Origin: Spirochaetota bacterium | Lineage (GTDB): Bacteria > Spirochaetota > Brachyspiria > Brachyspirales > JACRPF01 | Direction of reading: 5' to 3' | Assembly: GCA_016214035.1 (NCBI GenBank) | Contig: JACRPF010000015.1 | Span: 186,001 to 250,000, forward strand | DNA: 64,000 nucleotides | Shown: positions 15,871 through 25,268 of the stretch, one piece after another | Layout: each line of letters begins with the position of its first letter | How positions within the stretch are numbered: the stretch's first letter is position 1 | Program-made: the position numbers and the translations under genes | Notes under the pieces: generated by a model | What the model saw: the letters and a program-made list of their open reading frames with translations, nothing else | What the model was told of the DNA's origin: nothing | The model's database searches: none

Positions 15871-17160
15871 TCAGCCTTTTTCAGCGCCCGATATCGCCCA
15901 CATGCGGTACTGCAATACATCGCGCTCGTACCGCATGAACGCCTGCGACTCGCTGTGATTATAAACCGCCATACCGAGCATCGTTTCGAATGCGCGGGCG
16001 CGCACACTCGTCTTCGCGATCTTTTCCTTGACGCAATATGCCGCCAGCAGGTTTGACGTGTCCTCATACGTAACGCACTGATACATGCGCGTGAAATTCC
16101 GTATCGGTGTAAGCGATGATATGATCTTATGCTTCGACGGTTTCTGCGGCTGATCGAACGCCGCCGGATCGAATTTTCCCGGGTCCGCGAATGCGCTGTC
16201 CGGTGTGTCGATGAACGAGGCCGCAAAGCCCTTTGCGTGCAATGCATTTCCGACGGCCGCGGCAAGCTGCCGTGCGGTGTCCTTGTCGTTCGCAATGAGC
16301 GGTCCCGTGTGCGGTTTCACCCGTCCCGGACGCGCCATCACATAACCGGTGATATCACCGTTGTCGCTGCGGGCGACAAATGCGGCGATGGCGTCACGGG
16401 CGAGTGCCGCGAGTATCTCATGCCGCTCAAGGAATTTATCTGCGTCGTAACGCGCCACCTCGTCATAGTCCTTTTTTAAAAGCGGTTTGATGTGTTCGGT
16501 GTAGTATGCCGCGTTAGCGAACTCCGCCGTGTCGAACTGCGAGCGCCAGAGACGATATGCGTCTTTGTATCCGAGCGTTCCGTACACGGTGTGCCCGAGC
16601 GGTGTCGCATCGAGCCCGTTGATGATCTTCCCGTCGGCGAGCGCTTTCGTAACACACGCGCGCATTATCTCGTTCGCAATGCCCTGGCGCCGCATCTCGG
16701 GAACCACCGCGACGATACTGATCCACGCATGGTGTTTACCCACCGGCACCGACACACCGCAGCCTACCGGTATCTCCGCTTTTCCCTTCACGACGTTCGC
16801 GAGGAATGCCGCGGCGGGAACGAAACCGGTGATCCGTGAAAAGTCGGCGTCGGTTTGGTTCCATCCGGAGCGAAGCGTTATCATCTGCATCGCGTCGAGA
16901 TGTCTGCCGATGGGCCGCACGCGCAGCAGCGGTGTTCCGGCTATTTTTTTATCGGCCGGGATATCGATGCGCATGCGTTCGGGAACCTGAATGGTAACCG
17001 TCCGCCCCGACCCGGCGACGAGTTCGAGCTGCCGCGATGATGTGAATGGACCGAATGCCGGATTGCATATCCTGAAATGTCCGTAGAGACGGTCGGTGTA
17101 CGCGTCTTTGCCGAGGGCAACCTCAGTAACACGCAATGGATGCGAACGCGTGATGAGCAT
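15871..17160 (-). CDS. Large GNAT-family acetyltransferase with beta-rich N-terminal extension
   Basis: The ATG at 17160 has GGAGG seven bases upstream. The 429-residue protein has a beta-rich N-terminal domain of about 100 residues (RLYGHFRICNPAFGPFTSS), a central GNAT fold with the acetyl-CoA loop VVPEMRRQGIANEIM (about 185-200), and a C-terminal domain (about 280-420) resembling the second GNAT-like domain of YitH-type proteins. The acceptor is unknown. The N-terminal extension is unusual and may bind a ligand or partner. It converges on pyk with a nine-base gap. Confidence 0.7.
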   Translation of the reverse strand: MLITRSHPLRVTEVALGKDAYTDRLYGHFRICNPAFGPFTSSRQLELVAGSGRTVTIQVPERMRIDIPADKKIAGTPLLRVRPIGRHLDAMQMITLRSGWNQTDADFSRITGFVPAAAFLANVVKGKAEIPVGCGVSVPVGKHHAWISIVAVVPEMRRQGIANEIMRACVTKALADGKIINGLDATPLGHTVYGTLGYKDAYRLWRSQFDTAEFANAAYYTEHIKPLLKKDYDEVARYDADKFLERHEILAALARDAIAAFVARSDNGDITGYVMARPGRVKPHTGPLIANDKDTARQLAAAVGNALHAKGFAASFIDTPDSAFADPGKFDPAAFDQPQKPSKHKIISSLTPIRNFTRMYQCVTYEDTSNLLAAYCVKEKIAKTSVRARAFETMLGMAVYNHSESQAFMRYERDVLQYRMWAISGAEKG

Positions 17161-17252
17161 ATACAATCCTCCGTGGAGACAAACGCACTATACCACACCG
17201 GATGATGAATGCAACCGTATTTTCCCGCGGCGGATTTCATACGGAACGCAGT

Positions 17253-17280
17253 TTGACTTTGCCGTTTGCGGTATTATATT
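17253..17280 (+). promoter_or_regulatory. Sigma-70 promoter for heparinase-like gene
   Basis: TTGACT at 17253-17258, 16 bases, then TATATT at 17275-17280. The predicted transcript start near 17287 lies after the in-frame ATG at 17281, which supports the ATG at 17311 as the true start. Confidence 0.55.
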
Positions 17281-17310
17281 ATGCTATCTTTTTCCTCGGG
17301 TGATACCACC

Positions 17311-19164
17311 ATGCTGTCAGAAAAATACGGCGCCGATTCCATCCGTGCAAAGCTTATTTCCCGTGATAATTACCATCCGTTCCCGCGTTACGGTGAAAAA
17401 AAGCCGCTGGACGATGCGGCTGCCGTGAAAGAAGCCGTATGCAACGGCGAGCAGTATCTGGGCAGGGTATGGGGCATACTCCCCGCGATACGCTACGGTG
17501 ATTTTGCACGCGACGGCAACCGCTCACGTTTCGAGGCGCTCTATTTCGAACGGCGCACCGCCATTGCCGCACTCCTCTTCGCCGAATATGCCGAACAGAA
17601 AGGGCGATTCGCCAACGATATCATCAATCTCGTCTGGGCGGTGTGTGAGGAAAGCACGTGGGTGCTTCCGGCGCACAACAATCATTCGGCGAAAGCGCCG
17701 CGCGCGCTTCCCGATGTCGAGGCCGACATCTACATCGACCTTTTTTCGGCGATGACCGGATCGCTTCTGACGTGGGTGCACTATTTCCTTGCGGATATCT
17801 TTGATAAGGAAAGTCCGCTCATCGCGCGGCGCATCGCGTATGAGATCGAGCGGCGCATCATCGTTCCGTATGCGGCGAGTGATTTCCACTGGACAGGGCT
17901 CGCGAACCCCAACGATCATCCGAACAACTGGAATCCGTGGATCAATTCGAACGTGCTGCCCGCGATACTCGTGCTCGATTCGGATGATGAACGCCGCACA
18001 CTCGGTGTTGTCAAATCGATGGCGAGCATAGACCGTTTCCTCGCCGGGTATCATCCGGACGGCGGCTGCGACGAGGGTCCCGGTTACTGGAACGCGGCGG
18101 GCGCGTCACTGTTCGATTATCTCGACATACTGCACACCGCCACGGACGGTGCGGTGAATGTATTTTCCGAACCGCTTATCGGCAACATCGGGCGCTACAT
18201 CATGGGCGTGCATATCGCGGACGATTACTTCGTCAATTTCGCGGACAGTCCGCCTGTCGTAGGCGTATCCGCCGATCTCATACGCCGCTACGGTGAAGCG
18301 GTCGGCGATGCTGCACTCACCGCATTCGGCACGTCGAAACTTGCCGGAGAGAAACCGCCGCACAGTCATGCATGGATGTCGTTCCGGGGCATTCGGGCTC
18401 TTCTCAACCGGCCGGAGAACCGCCGGCGTCATGCAGAGCCGCCGCTGGTAGCCTCCGCATGGATGGAAGGCATTCAGGTGATGACGGCTCGGGAGACAGC
18501 GGGCAGCACGCGGGGGCTGTTTGTCGCGGCCAAGGGCGGACACAACGCGGAGAGCCACAATCACAATGACGTGGGCTCGTTCATCGTCTACGCCGACGGG
18601 AAGCCGGTGATCATCGACGCCGGTGTCGAGACGTACACAAAAAAAACGTTCAGCCGCGAGCGATACGAGATATGGACTATGCGTTCGCCGTATCACAATC
18701 TGCCCGCGTTCAACGGCATCGAGCAGCAGGCGGGACGGCAGTTTGCTGCGCGGGATGTGCGGTATGTATCGGATAAAGACCGCGTATCGCTCTCCATGGA
18801 TATTGCTTCGGCATTTCCGGAAACGGCCGGCATAAGGTCATGCGGACGCACCGTCGCACTCGATCGCGCGCTGCATGCGGTCATCGTCACCGACGAGTTC
18901 GTACTCGCCAAACCCGGGAGTGCGGTGTTTTCGCTCATGACATCGCGCGACGTCGCAATATCGGAGACCGTGATAACGCTTTCTGCAAACGGCGAACGAT
19001 CGGTACGTATCGCACTCAGCGGTCTTTCCTGTGCGGTGTCTGCCGAGCGAATCGCGATACACGACGAACGGCTCGGCTCGTGGGGCGATCACATCACGCG
19101 TATTCTCCTGAACGCGGGTGTCGCGGAGCGCGGATTGCTGAAAATGGAAATAACGCAGCGATAG
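17311..19164 (+). CDS. Heparinase II/III-like polysaccharide lyase family protein
   Basis: A 617-residue protein with an N-terminal alpha-toroid (about 1-340, with NDHPNNWNPWINSNVLPA) and a C-terminal beta-sandwich opening with the heparinase II/III signature GGHNAESHNHNDVGSFIVY, whose His and Asn residues are conserved in these lyases. It is predicted to cleave or process uronic-acid-containing glycans. No signal peptide is visible, so it may act on imported oligosaccharide in the cytoplasm. It has its own promoter and converges on the carbohydrate operon that ends at 19175. Substrate not determinable. Confidence 0.82.
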   Translation: MLSEKYGADSIRAKLISRDNYHPFPRYGEKKPLDDAAAVKEAVCNGEQYLGRVWGILPAIRYGDFARDGNRSRFEALYFERRTAIAALLFAEYAEQKGRFANDIINLVWAVCEESTWVLPAHNNHSAKAPRALPDVEADIYIDLFSAMTGSLLTWVHYFLADIFDKESPLIARRIAYEIERRIIVPYAASDFHWTGLANPNDHPNNWNPWINSNVLPAILVLDSDDERRTLGVVKSMASIDRFLAGYHPDGGCDEGPGYWNAAGASLFDYLDILHTATDGAVNVFSEPLIGNIGRYIMGVHIADDYFVNFADSPPVVGVSADLIRRYGEAVGDAALTAFGTSKLAGEKPPHSHAWMSFRGIRALLNRPENRRRHAEPPLVASAWMEGIQVMTARETAGSTRGLFVAAKGGHNAESHNHNDVGSFIVYADGKPVIIDAGVETYTKKTFSRERYEIWTMRSPYHNLPAFNGIEQQAGRQFAARDVRYVSDKDRVSLSMDIASAFPETAGIRSCGRTVALDRALHAVIVTDEFVLAKPGSAVFSLMTSRDVAISETVITLSANGERSVRIALSGLSCAVSAERIAIHDERLGSWGDHITRILLNAGVAERGLLKMEITQR

Positions 19165-19174
19165 GAAGCTCACG

Positions 19175-19750
19175 TCAGAGATATTTCTCTTTCATGCGTG
19201 ACAGGCATTCTTCGAATGCCGAAAGATCGGTGAACCGCATCGCTTCGGCGATATCGCGGATGATGACGGTTCCGCCGCCGGCAAGAACACCGCCGTCGAG
19301 CATGAGATTATCGGTCATATCGAATTGTTCAATCAACATGCCTGCATTATCGCGCAGCACGCCGGAAACGTCCCTGCCGCCGCACGCGGATGCTGCCGTG
19401 CGCGCGGTGAACGGTTCGGCGCAGTTGGAGTACGCAAACACCGGCAGTCCCAGCGCACGGGCGAATCCCATCTCATATGCGGTGCCCGCGTCGGCGCTTG
19501 GTCCGCGGAATGGCGTCATGTTCGCGATGACAAGATGACATGTTCTCAGGCTGGCCTCGTTCGCGGCGCTGATCAGCTTTCCCTGCTCGCGCGGCGGCAA
19601 GCCGTCGAGTGCGAGCGGATTGTCAAGCGGATACACGCCGATGAAACCGTAGCGTCCGCACAGTTCGCATTTCCGGCGGCCCGCCTCATACGGATCGGAC
19701 AGAAAAACTTCGGGGCCGGCGAGATAGATGCGTTTTCCGGTTCCGTTCAT
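19175..19750 (-). CDS. Nucleoside 2-deoxyribosyltransferase-like protein
   Basis: A 191-residue protein of the nucleoside 2-deoxyribosyltransferase fold: KRIYLAGPEVF at the N-terminus, ANMTPFRGPSADAGTAYEMG in the middle with the acidic residues that form the active site, and a Tyr/Asp-rich loop. The classic family swaps bases on deoxyribose, but many relatives are N-glycoside hydrolases. It is the last gene of the seven-gene operon; its ATG overlaps the GH42-like stop by four bases (ATGA), so translation is coupled. A base-exchange enzyme in a glycan locus is odd and hints at a glycosidase role. Confidence 0.8.
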   Translation of the reverse strand: MNGTGKRIYLAGPEVFLSDPYEAGRRKCELCGRYGFIGVYPLDNPLALDGLPPREQGKLISAANEASLRTCHLVIANMTPFRGPSADAGTAYEMGFARALGLPVFAYSNCAEPFTARTAASACGGRDVSGVLRDNAGMLIEQFDMTDNLMLDGGVLAGGGTVIIRDIAEAMRFTDLSAFEECLSRMKEKYL

Positions 19751-22700
19751 GGATACCGCACGCGGCAGGAGGGTAACTCAATCGACGCGAGCGAATGCGG
19801 ATCGAGCCTGACGGTTATGGTGTCGGCGCGGACAGGAATTGCGGTAGATTTTCCGAATGCCGACGGGTCGATGGTCATGCGCTTTTCAACCGGCGCATCG
19901 GTCGTATTGCAGAGGAGTATGCGTTTCGGCAGCAGCGAGCACCATACGCCGTCATTCACGCCGTCTGCGACCGGCGGTTTCCGTATGCCCGGAACGAGAC
20001 TTCCGTGAACAATGGCGGATGCGGTTTCGACAAATGTGGTGTCTCCGGGCGCATCGGTGACGGGTACAAGCACCGTTGCGCCGTTCCCAGAGGAAGAAAC
20101 ACAGCGTGCGGTAAAGAGCGATGCATCGAAGTTGCGGCGGATGACCGGCAGCGGCGCCGTTTCCGGTTCACCGGTGTCCGCAGGCCGGCATTTTCCCCAA
20201 TCGATGGCGACACCGATTGTTCTGATATCCTTTGACCCTTTGTCGATCTGCGACGGCGTCCATGTTTCGCTGACGACCGCGACATCGACAAGGGCGCTTT
20301 TCATCATGCCGGGCATTATACGCGCCTGAAATATCCCGGTCCGTTCATGCAGCAGTGATCCCGCGGAAACACCGTTGATGATTATCTCGCAGTGCGCGTT
20401 AAGCATTTTCGGATTACGGGCGAATGCGAGCGTGATGATATGCTCGCGGAGAGGATCGGCGGCGAAGTACAGATGCGCGTTCGATCCCGTCCAGCGTTTG
20501 GTGACGCTGTTGGGCTTACCGCCCCACTCGAAATGTCCGCTCTCCGGACCGTGCCAGTCGCCCGTGAGACATGACGCGTCGTTCGATGCGCCGACATCAA
20601 TCATGGATGCGGCGGCTGACGAGGCCGATATCGTCCAAAGTTCATCCGCTTTCGGGAGTTTTTCACGCTGCGCAAAGAGCGATGCGTCCATCGTCCGGTC
20701 GCCCTCCATGCTTTCAAGTTTTCCATTATCGGCGGCGATGAGCACACCGCCGGAACGGACCCATCCTGAGATTACGGTAAGCACATCGCGATCGACGATG
20801 TTTCCGTCGGGCATGATGAGCACACGCAGATTCGTAAGCGCGCCGTCGCGTATGAGCCGTTCATCGACAACGTCATAGTCGAAATAATCCACGGCGGCTG
20901 CACAGACCGTCTTCAGCCGCAGCGGAATATGCTGTCCCGCGCGCAGCCGGTGATCGGTGGTGGGAAAAAAGAATGCCGCGGTGGTAAGCGAATGATCGCC
21001 CTCAAGATACCGTCCGTACCGGGAGAAGAGATCGCTCGCGCGCAGCGTGTTGCCGACGTAATCGAAGAACTCCTTAGTTCCCGATATCGCGTCCTTGTAG
21101 ATGCGCTCCACCTCCTCATCCCGCGACACGTCCGCCGGCGGTTCGGTGACGAGCGGCACGCCGTAGAGTTTCGCCGCCGTTGAGAACCGGCGGTAGAAAT
21201 AGAGCGGAAGTTTGCCGTGCGTCGAGCGTACGCGGAAATTTCCCGTCCGCGAACGGGCGACGAACGCGGTATTGTCCGCGCCGTACATGACGCGCTCATT
21301 GCCGAAGCCGACTTTGATCTCGTGCGGTGTTGACGGGAAATAGGCGCGTGATGTTGCGACGGCTTTCTCGGCGAAGTCGACCATTGAGTTGAGATACCAT
21401 TCGCAGAAATCGAGCCACCGGTGACGAGCCTGTACGCGAGCCGCAGCGGAACACGATGCGAGGAACGATGCCGGCGGACCTTCGGTAGAGAACCACGGCG
21501 GATACGAGATGGATGCGGCATCGGCGAATGACGTACCCCAGGCGTTGTTGAGCGCCTCGACTGAGCGGTAACGGGTAAGCGCGAAGTGCGAGAAATGTGC
21601 GCGGGCATTGGAGTCGCCGCACCAGTAACCGGCGTGCTTGTGCTTCGCCGGCACCACCCAGTCCGCCATGCCGATGGGATATCCCACCTCGCCGTAGTCG
21701 CAGATCATGGATACATTGATCTCGCCGATGCGGCTGCCGAAACGCGCGGCGAGCTTGCCGTAGAAACGATCGAAGAGCGCAATGGTCGCCGGAGACCATA
21801 TCGACGGGGCGAATGTGCTCTCATTATGTTCAATGCACCGGAGCGGATCCCAGTATTCGCTCGTGAGCGCCCACGGCGGCGCGAAATGGAGCCATGGATA
21901 TACCGCATATTTCATGCCGCGCGCTTCGAGCTCGCGGCAGTTGCGCTCGTAGTAATCCCAGCGCATGGCATCGCGCTCCGGTTCGAGCGGGAGCCAGCAG
22001 ATATAATCCTCGGCACTTGTGATGCCTGCAACGTTCTTCCATTGATTGAACTCGGGATGCGCCTGCGGTGCGGGCATCGGTTCGCCGCGCACGGCGGCTT
22101 TGATGAGATTCACCGACAGATTACCCGTTTTTACCGGTATCCCGCATCTGCCGAGTGCGGATATCTTCGGTGCCTGCTGCAGTGTCATGTCGCCCCACGG
22201 CGCGCGGAACGCATCGCCGAGTACGCGTATCTTTTCAGCGGCCGAACGCCACGAATCATCTGTCTGCGTGATATTGGTACGTCTGCCGCGCTCACCGTCA
22301 GCGGAGATCCATGAGATGATGCCGCTCGCAGCAGCCTCCGGCGACAGCGTTACCGTCACGGTGTTTTTTCCGGCACGGAGCATCGGCAATGGAATACCCG
22401 TAATGCGTTCCCATCCCGTTCCGCGTCCGGCGGAAGTGCCGTTCACCGTAATCTCGAACGCGCCGTCTGACGCGCCGGTAAAAAGTGCGCCGTCGGGAGC
22501 GTCATCGAGTGAAAGTTCTGCCGATATTTTTCCCGCGCCGGCGTTCGGTGTCGTTATCCAACGCGCATCGGAACGGGGTGCATCAACACGGCGAAGCGTA
22601 AGTGCATCGATGTACACCAGATAATTGCTGTCACTGCGCCGTTCAGTACAGCGTACAGTGACTGATGCCTCTCCCGCGGCAAGAAAAAAACGGCCGAACG

Positions 22701-23094
22701 GCTGCCAGGCGAAAATCCTGTTGGGCCCGTACTCGCCGTTTGCCAGCGCCGGTACCGGATGACGGGGGCGGTGACCGGTGAGCTCCATCGTGTAATCGCT
22801 GATATGGGGCACGCCCGTTTTGGTGGCGGCGAGAGACAGTTCATAATAGCCGTTTTCGGGAACGGTGAACACATACGCCGCGTGATATCCGCCGGCGGGT
22901 GAGTTTTTAATTGTCTGCAGCTGCAGTATCGCCGATCCGTAGCATTCGCCGAACGTTTTCTCGGTTCCCACCGTGGTAAAATCGTGATGGCGGCTGCTCT
23001 CGCCTTCTATCCATATGTCATGTGCGGGTTTATCCGGAGCCGCAAAGACTGCGCAGACGAACGATGCCATTATCAACAGATTCGCTGGTCTCAT
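19747..23094 (-). CDS. Exported GH42-like glycoside hydrolase with N-terminal carbohydrate-binding domains
   Basis: The 1115-residue protein has a signal peptide (LLIMASFVCAVFAAP), a CBM6/35-like beta-sandwich (about 25-175, GGYHAAYVFTVPENGYYELS), a second beta-sandwich (about 180-285), a TIM barrel (about 350-690) and a beta-galactosidase trimerisation-like domain (about 700-800, SGWVRSGGVLIAADNG). In the barrel, CDYGEVGYP places Glu469 as the likely acid/base of a clan-A glycosidase. It is probably periplasmic or surface-exposed and cuts exo-linked sugars, perhaps galactosides. It sits between the DUF6259 hydrolase and the deoxyribosyltransferase-like gene. The GH42 label is by resemblance; substrate unknown. 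Confidence 0.75.
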   Translation of the reverse strand: MRPANLLIMASFVCAVFAAPDKPAHDIWIEGESSRHHDFTTVGTEKTFGECYGSAILQLQTIKNSPAGGYHAAYVFTVPENGYYELSLAATKTGVPHISDYTMELTGHRPRHPVPALANGEYGPNRIFAWQPFGRFFLAAGEASVTVRCTERRSDSNYLVYIDALTLRRVDAPRSDARWITTPNAGAGKISAELSLDDAPDGALFTGASDGAFEITVNGTSAGRGTGWERITGIPLPMLRAGKNTVTVTLSPEAAASGIISWISADGERGRRTNITQTDDSWRSAAEKIRVLGDAFRAPWGDMTLQQAPKISALGRCGIPVKTGNLSVNLIKAAVRGEPMPAPQAHPEFNQWKNVAGITSAEDYICWLPLEPERDAMRWDYYERNCRELEARGMKYAVYPWLHFAPPWALTSEYWDPLRCIEHNESTFAPSIWSPATIALFDRFYGKLAARFGSRIGEINVSMICDYGEVGYPIGMADWVVPAKHKHAGYWCGDSNARAHFSHFALTRYRSVEALNNAWGTSFADAASISYPPWFSTEGPPASFLASCSAAARVQARHRWLDFCEWYLNSMVDFAEKAVATSRAYFPSTPHEIKVGFGNERVMYGADNTAFVARSRTGNFRVRSTHGKLPLYFYRRFSTAAKLYGVPLVTEPPADVSRDEEVERIYKDAISGTKEFFDYVGNTLRASDLFSRYGRYLEGDHSLTTAAFFFPTTDHRLRAGQHIPLRLKTVCAAAVDYFDYDVVDERLIRDGALTNLRVLIMPDGNIVDRDVLTVISGWVRSGGVLIAADNGKLESMEGDRTMDASLFAQREKLPKADELWTISASSAAASMIDVGASNDASCLTGDWHGPESGHFEWGGKPNSVTKRWTGSNAHLYFAADPLREHIITLAFARNPKMLNAHCEIIINGVSAGSLLHERTGIFQARIMPGMMKSALVDVAVVSETWTPSQIDKGSKDIRTIGVAIDWGKCRPADTGEPETAPLPVIRRNFDASLFTARCVSSSGNGATVLVPVTDAPGDTTFVETASAIVHGSLVPGIRKPPVADGVNDGVWCSLLPKRILLCNTTDAPVEKRMTIDPSAFGKSTAIPVRADTITVRLDPHSLASIELPSCRVRYP

Positions 23095-23122
23095 TTCGTA
23101 ACTCCCGGATACAGTCTATCAT

Positions 23123-25261
23123 TCAGTCGCGGATAAGCAATGCGCCGCCGCGTTCGAGTTCAATGATCCGTTCTTTTCCATTCCATGATACGGTTGCCAT
23201 CTGTTTTTCTTCGCTCGCGTTGACGGCAATGACAGCATCACTCCCGTCAGGTGCGCGGAAGGCGTTGTGCATGACCGCGGGAACTGTTCTTTTTCCGGAC
23301 TGCATCGAAGCGCATGAAAGCTTCGGCGGATGCAGCATGCGGCCGAACAGAAGATACGGCCGTCCCTCGCCGTGATAGAGCTCCACCCAGCGGGTGAGCA
23401 ACGCGTGATACGCAGGCTTTTCACCGAAAAGCGGCTTTGATGACGGTCCGATACGCGGCATCTGTCCGTCGGCAAAACCATGCGCCATCCATACAACATT
23501 GCCGCCGGCACTCGCCTGGAAGGTGGGAAGATATTCGTGGTACAGATAATTGAATACCGACGCCCATTCGTCGGGGAATTCGCAGTCGCGATAATCCTGT
23601 AAACCCGCTATGCCGTTGAACAGTTCATTGGGTTCTTCAAATCCTACGAGCGCATCGCGCTCTACGGCAGCGATGGACGTCCGCATGGAGACGAGCTGCT
23701 TCATGAATACATCGGTCATCCATCTGCCTGGTCCGGGAGGATGCGTATGTCCGCGCGCATAGCAGAATGCGAACCTGCCGCCCACATTCTGATCGATCTC
23801 GACGATCTCGCTGCCCATCCGTGCGAGCGGTGCGGCAACATCGTTGTTCCACCAATCCTGCGTCCACGGTTCACCGGGGCAGAGCGACGCCATCTCTCCG
23901 CCTTTTATCCACGACGGATTCCTGATGCGGACTTCGCCGTTCAGTTCCCGTATCGCATGTGTCTTGATCTGCGCATCGAACCGGTCGCTGCTGTCGTAGT
24001 AAAATCCGCCGCCGGGAAGTTTCTGATACGTAAGCGTCCAGTTGTACCCCGACGGGCGCATCTCGATATGACATCCCATTGCACGCAGATTGGATGTGAG
24101 CGATGCGAAGCGTTCGTCCGACGGGTATACGGGAAAATAATCACCGCCGCCCACCCATGGCGCAACCTTTTCCCAGCCCCAGATGCCGACGATAAGCGGT
24201 ACATCCGGCGGAAAATATCGTTTCCAGTAATTCGATACCCATTGCTCTATTTTTTCCGGCGTCGAAAGCCAGGGACGGTTGCTCGGTCCTCCCATGGTGC
24301 AGTCGAACTGTACGCTCGCGGCACCCGCTTTCATCCATGAAGGAATATCCGTTCGACGTTCATAGGTCACTGCGCACCACGGCTGCGTGAGCGCCCACGA
24401 TTTATATATGTCAGCGGCGTCACGCCAGTCCGTACCGCCGCCGAGCACACCCGTGACTATGTCGTAGGCGAGTGCATAGGAACGGCGCGCATGGCAGAGA
24501 TGTTTGAACGTCATCTCCGCATGATGCGGACGGCGGAACTCAAGCTGTTTGGGATATCCGGCACCGTCGTATGCCGCCATAAAAAAACCTGCAGCATCGT
24601 CGTAATAGTAACCGAACTGCGCCGCGAGCGTTCCCGGCTGCTGGAATTCCCATCGTCCGTTCGTCGCAAGCGATGAGGGTTTTCGAATGCCGCCCTTCGG
24701 CGAGGCGGCAACGAATTTGTCGTCGTCACCTGACGTGCCCACGGGTGAGCGGAGCGCGATGACGGGGAAGCGTACATCGGTGAGTGTGTACGCTCCGTCG
24801 AAGGATGCTGACAATCGCCAGCGTATTAGGCCGTCGTTCGATGCGGCAGATGCGGTGCATGAAACGGTGAGCGGGATATTCGTGAAGACATAGTCGAAAC
24901 GCACCGATGCTTTGCTGTCAATAACCGCGGAAAATGTTATGGCGGCATCGCTTGCGAGTGTTACGGCGATACCGTTGTCATCGAGGAAGGTGAGCGTGAA
25001 AAGCGGTGCCGACGTTCCCGCGGAAAATTCTGCGCCCGACGAATGTCTGAGCGATGACACCGCGCCGTTACGGTTTTTGTCGAGGTCAACCGTAGTCGAT
25101 CCGCCTGAAAGCGTTACTGCCGAAGCGTTTTCCGTGACGGATGCGCACAATACGGGTGATGCGATGCACGGCAGCATCAACAATGCAATAGACAAACACC
25201 GAAAGACCGCGCGTGTGCGTTGTATTCCGGACGATGCGGTCATGTACATAGTATCGATCAT
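23123..25261 (-). CDS. Exported DUF6259-type glycosyl hydrolase
   Basis: The ATG at 25261 follows GTGAGG and leads to a signal peptide (CLSIALLMLPCIASPVLCAS); the frame extends to 25294 but overlaps the upstream gene. The 712-residue product opens with a beta-supersandwich (about 45-270) and continues as a TIM-barrel glycosidase of the DUF6259 kind (WREFQQ-like segment, LTQPWCAVTYERRTDIPSW, then EIVEIDQNVGG, FEEPNEL). Relatives occur in polysaccharide loci of Verrucomicrobia, Lentisphaerae and spirochaetes. Asp/Glu candidates lie in EIDQN and GFEEPNE. It starts seven bases after the LysM-SBP stop. The exact linkage cut is unknown. Confidence 0.75.
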   Translation of the reverse strand: MIDTMYMTASSGIQRTRAVFRCLSIALLMLPCIASPVLCASVTENASAVTLSGGSTTVDLDKNRNGAVSSLRHSSGAEFSAGTSAPLFTLTFLDDNGIAVTLASDAAITFSAVIDSKASVRFDYVFTNIPLTVSCTASAASNDGLIRWRLSASFDGAYTLTDVRFPVIALRSPVGTSGDDDKFVAASPKGGIRKPSSLATNGRWEFQQPGTLAAQFGYYYDDAAGFFMAAYDGAGYPKQLEFRRPHHAEMTFKHLCHARRSYALAYDIVTGVLGGGTDWRDAADIYKSWALTQPWCAVTYERRTDIPSWMKAGAASVQFDCTMGGPSNRPWLSTPEKIEQWVSNYWKRYFPPDVPLIVGIWGWEKVAPWVGGGDYFPVYPSDERFASLTSNLRAMGCHIEMRPSGYNWTLTYQKLPGGGFYYDSSDRFDAQIKTHAIRELNGEVRIRNPSWIKGGEMASLCPGEPWTQDWWNNDVAAPLARMGSEIVEIDQNVGGRFAFCYARGHTHPPGPGRWMTDVFMKQLVSMRTSIAAVERDALVGFEEPNELFNGIAGLQDYRDCEFPDEWASVFNYLYHEYLPTFQASAGGNVVWMAHGFADGQMPRIGPSSKPLFGEKPAYHALLTRWVELYHGEGRPYLLFGRMLHPPKLSCASMQSGKRTVPAVMHNAFRAPDGSDAVIAVNASEEKQMATVSWNGKERIIELERGGALLIRD

Positions 25262-25268
25262 TCCGGCC

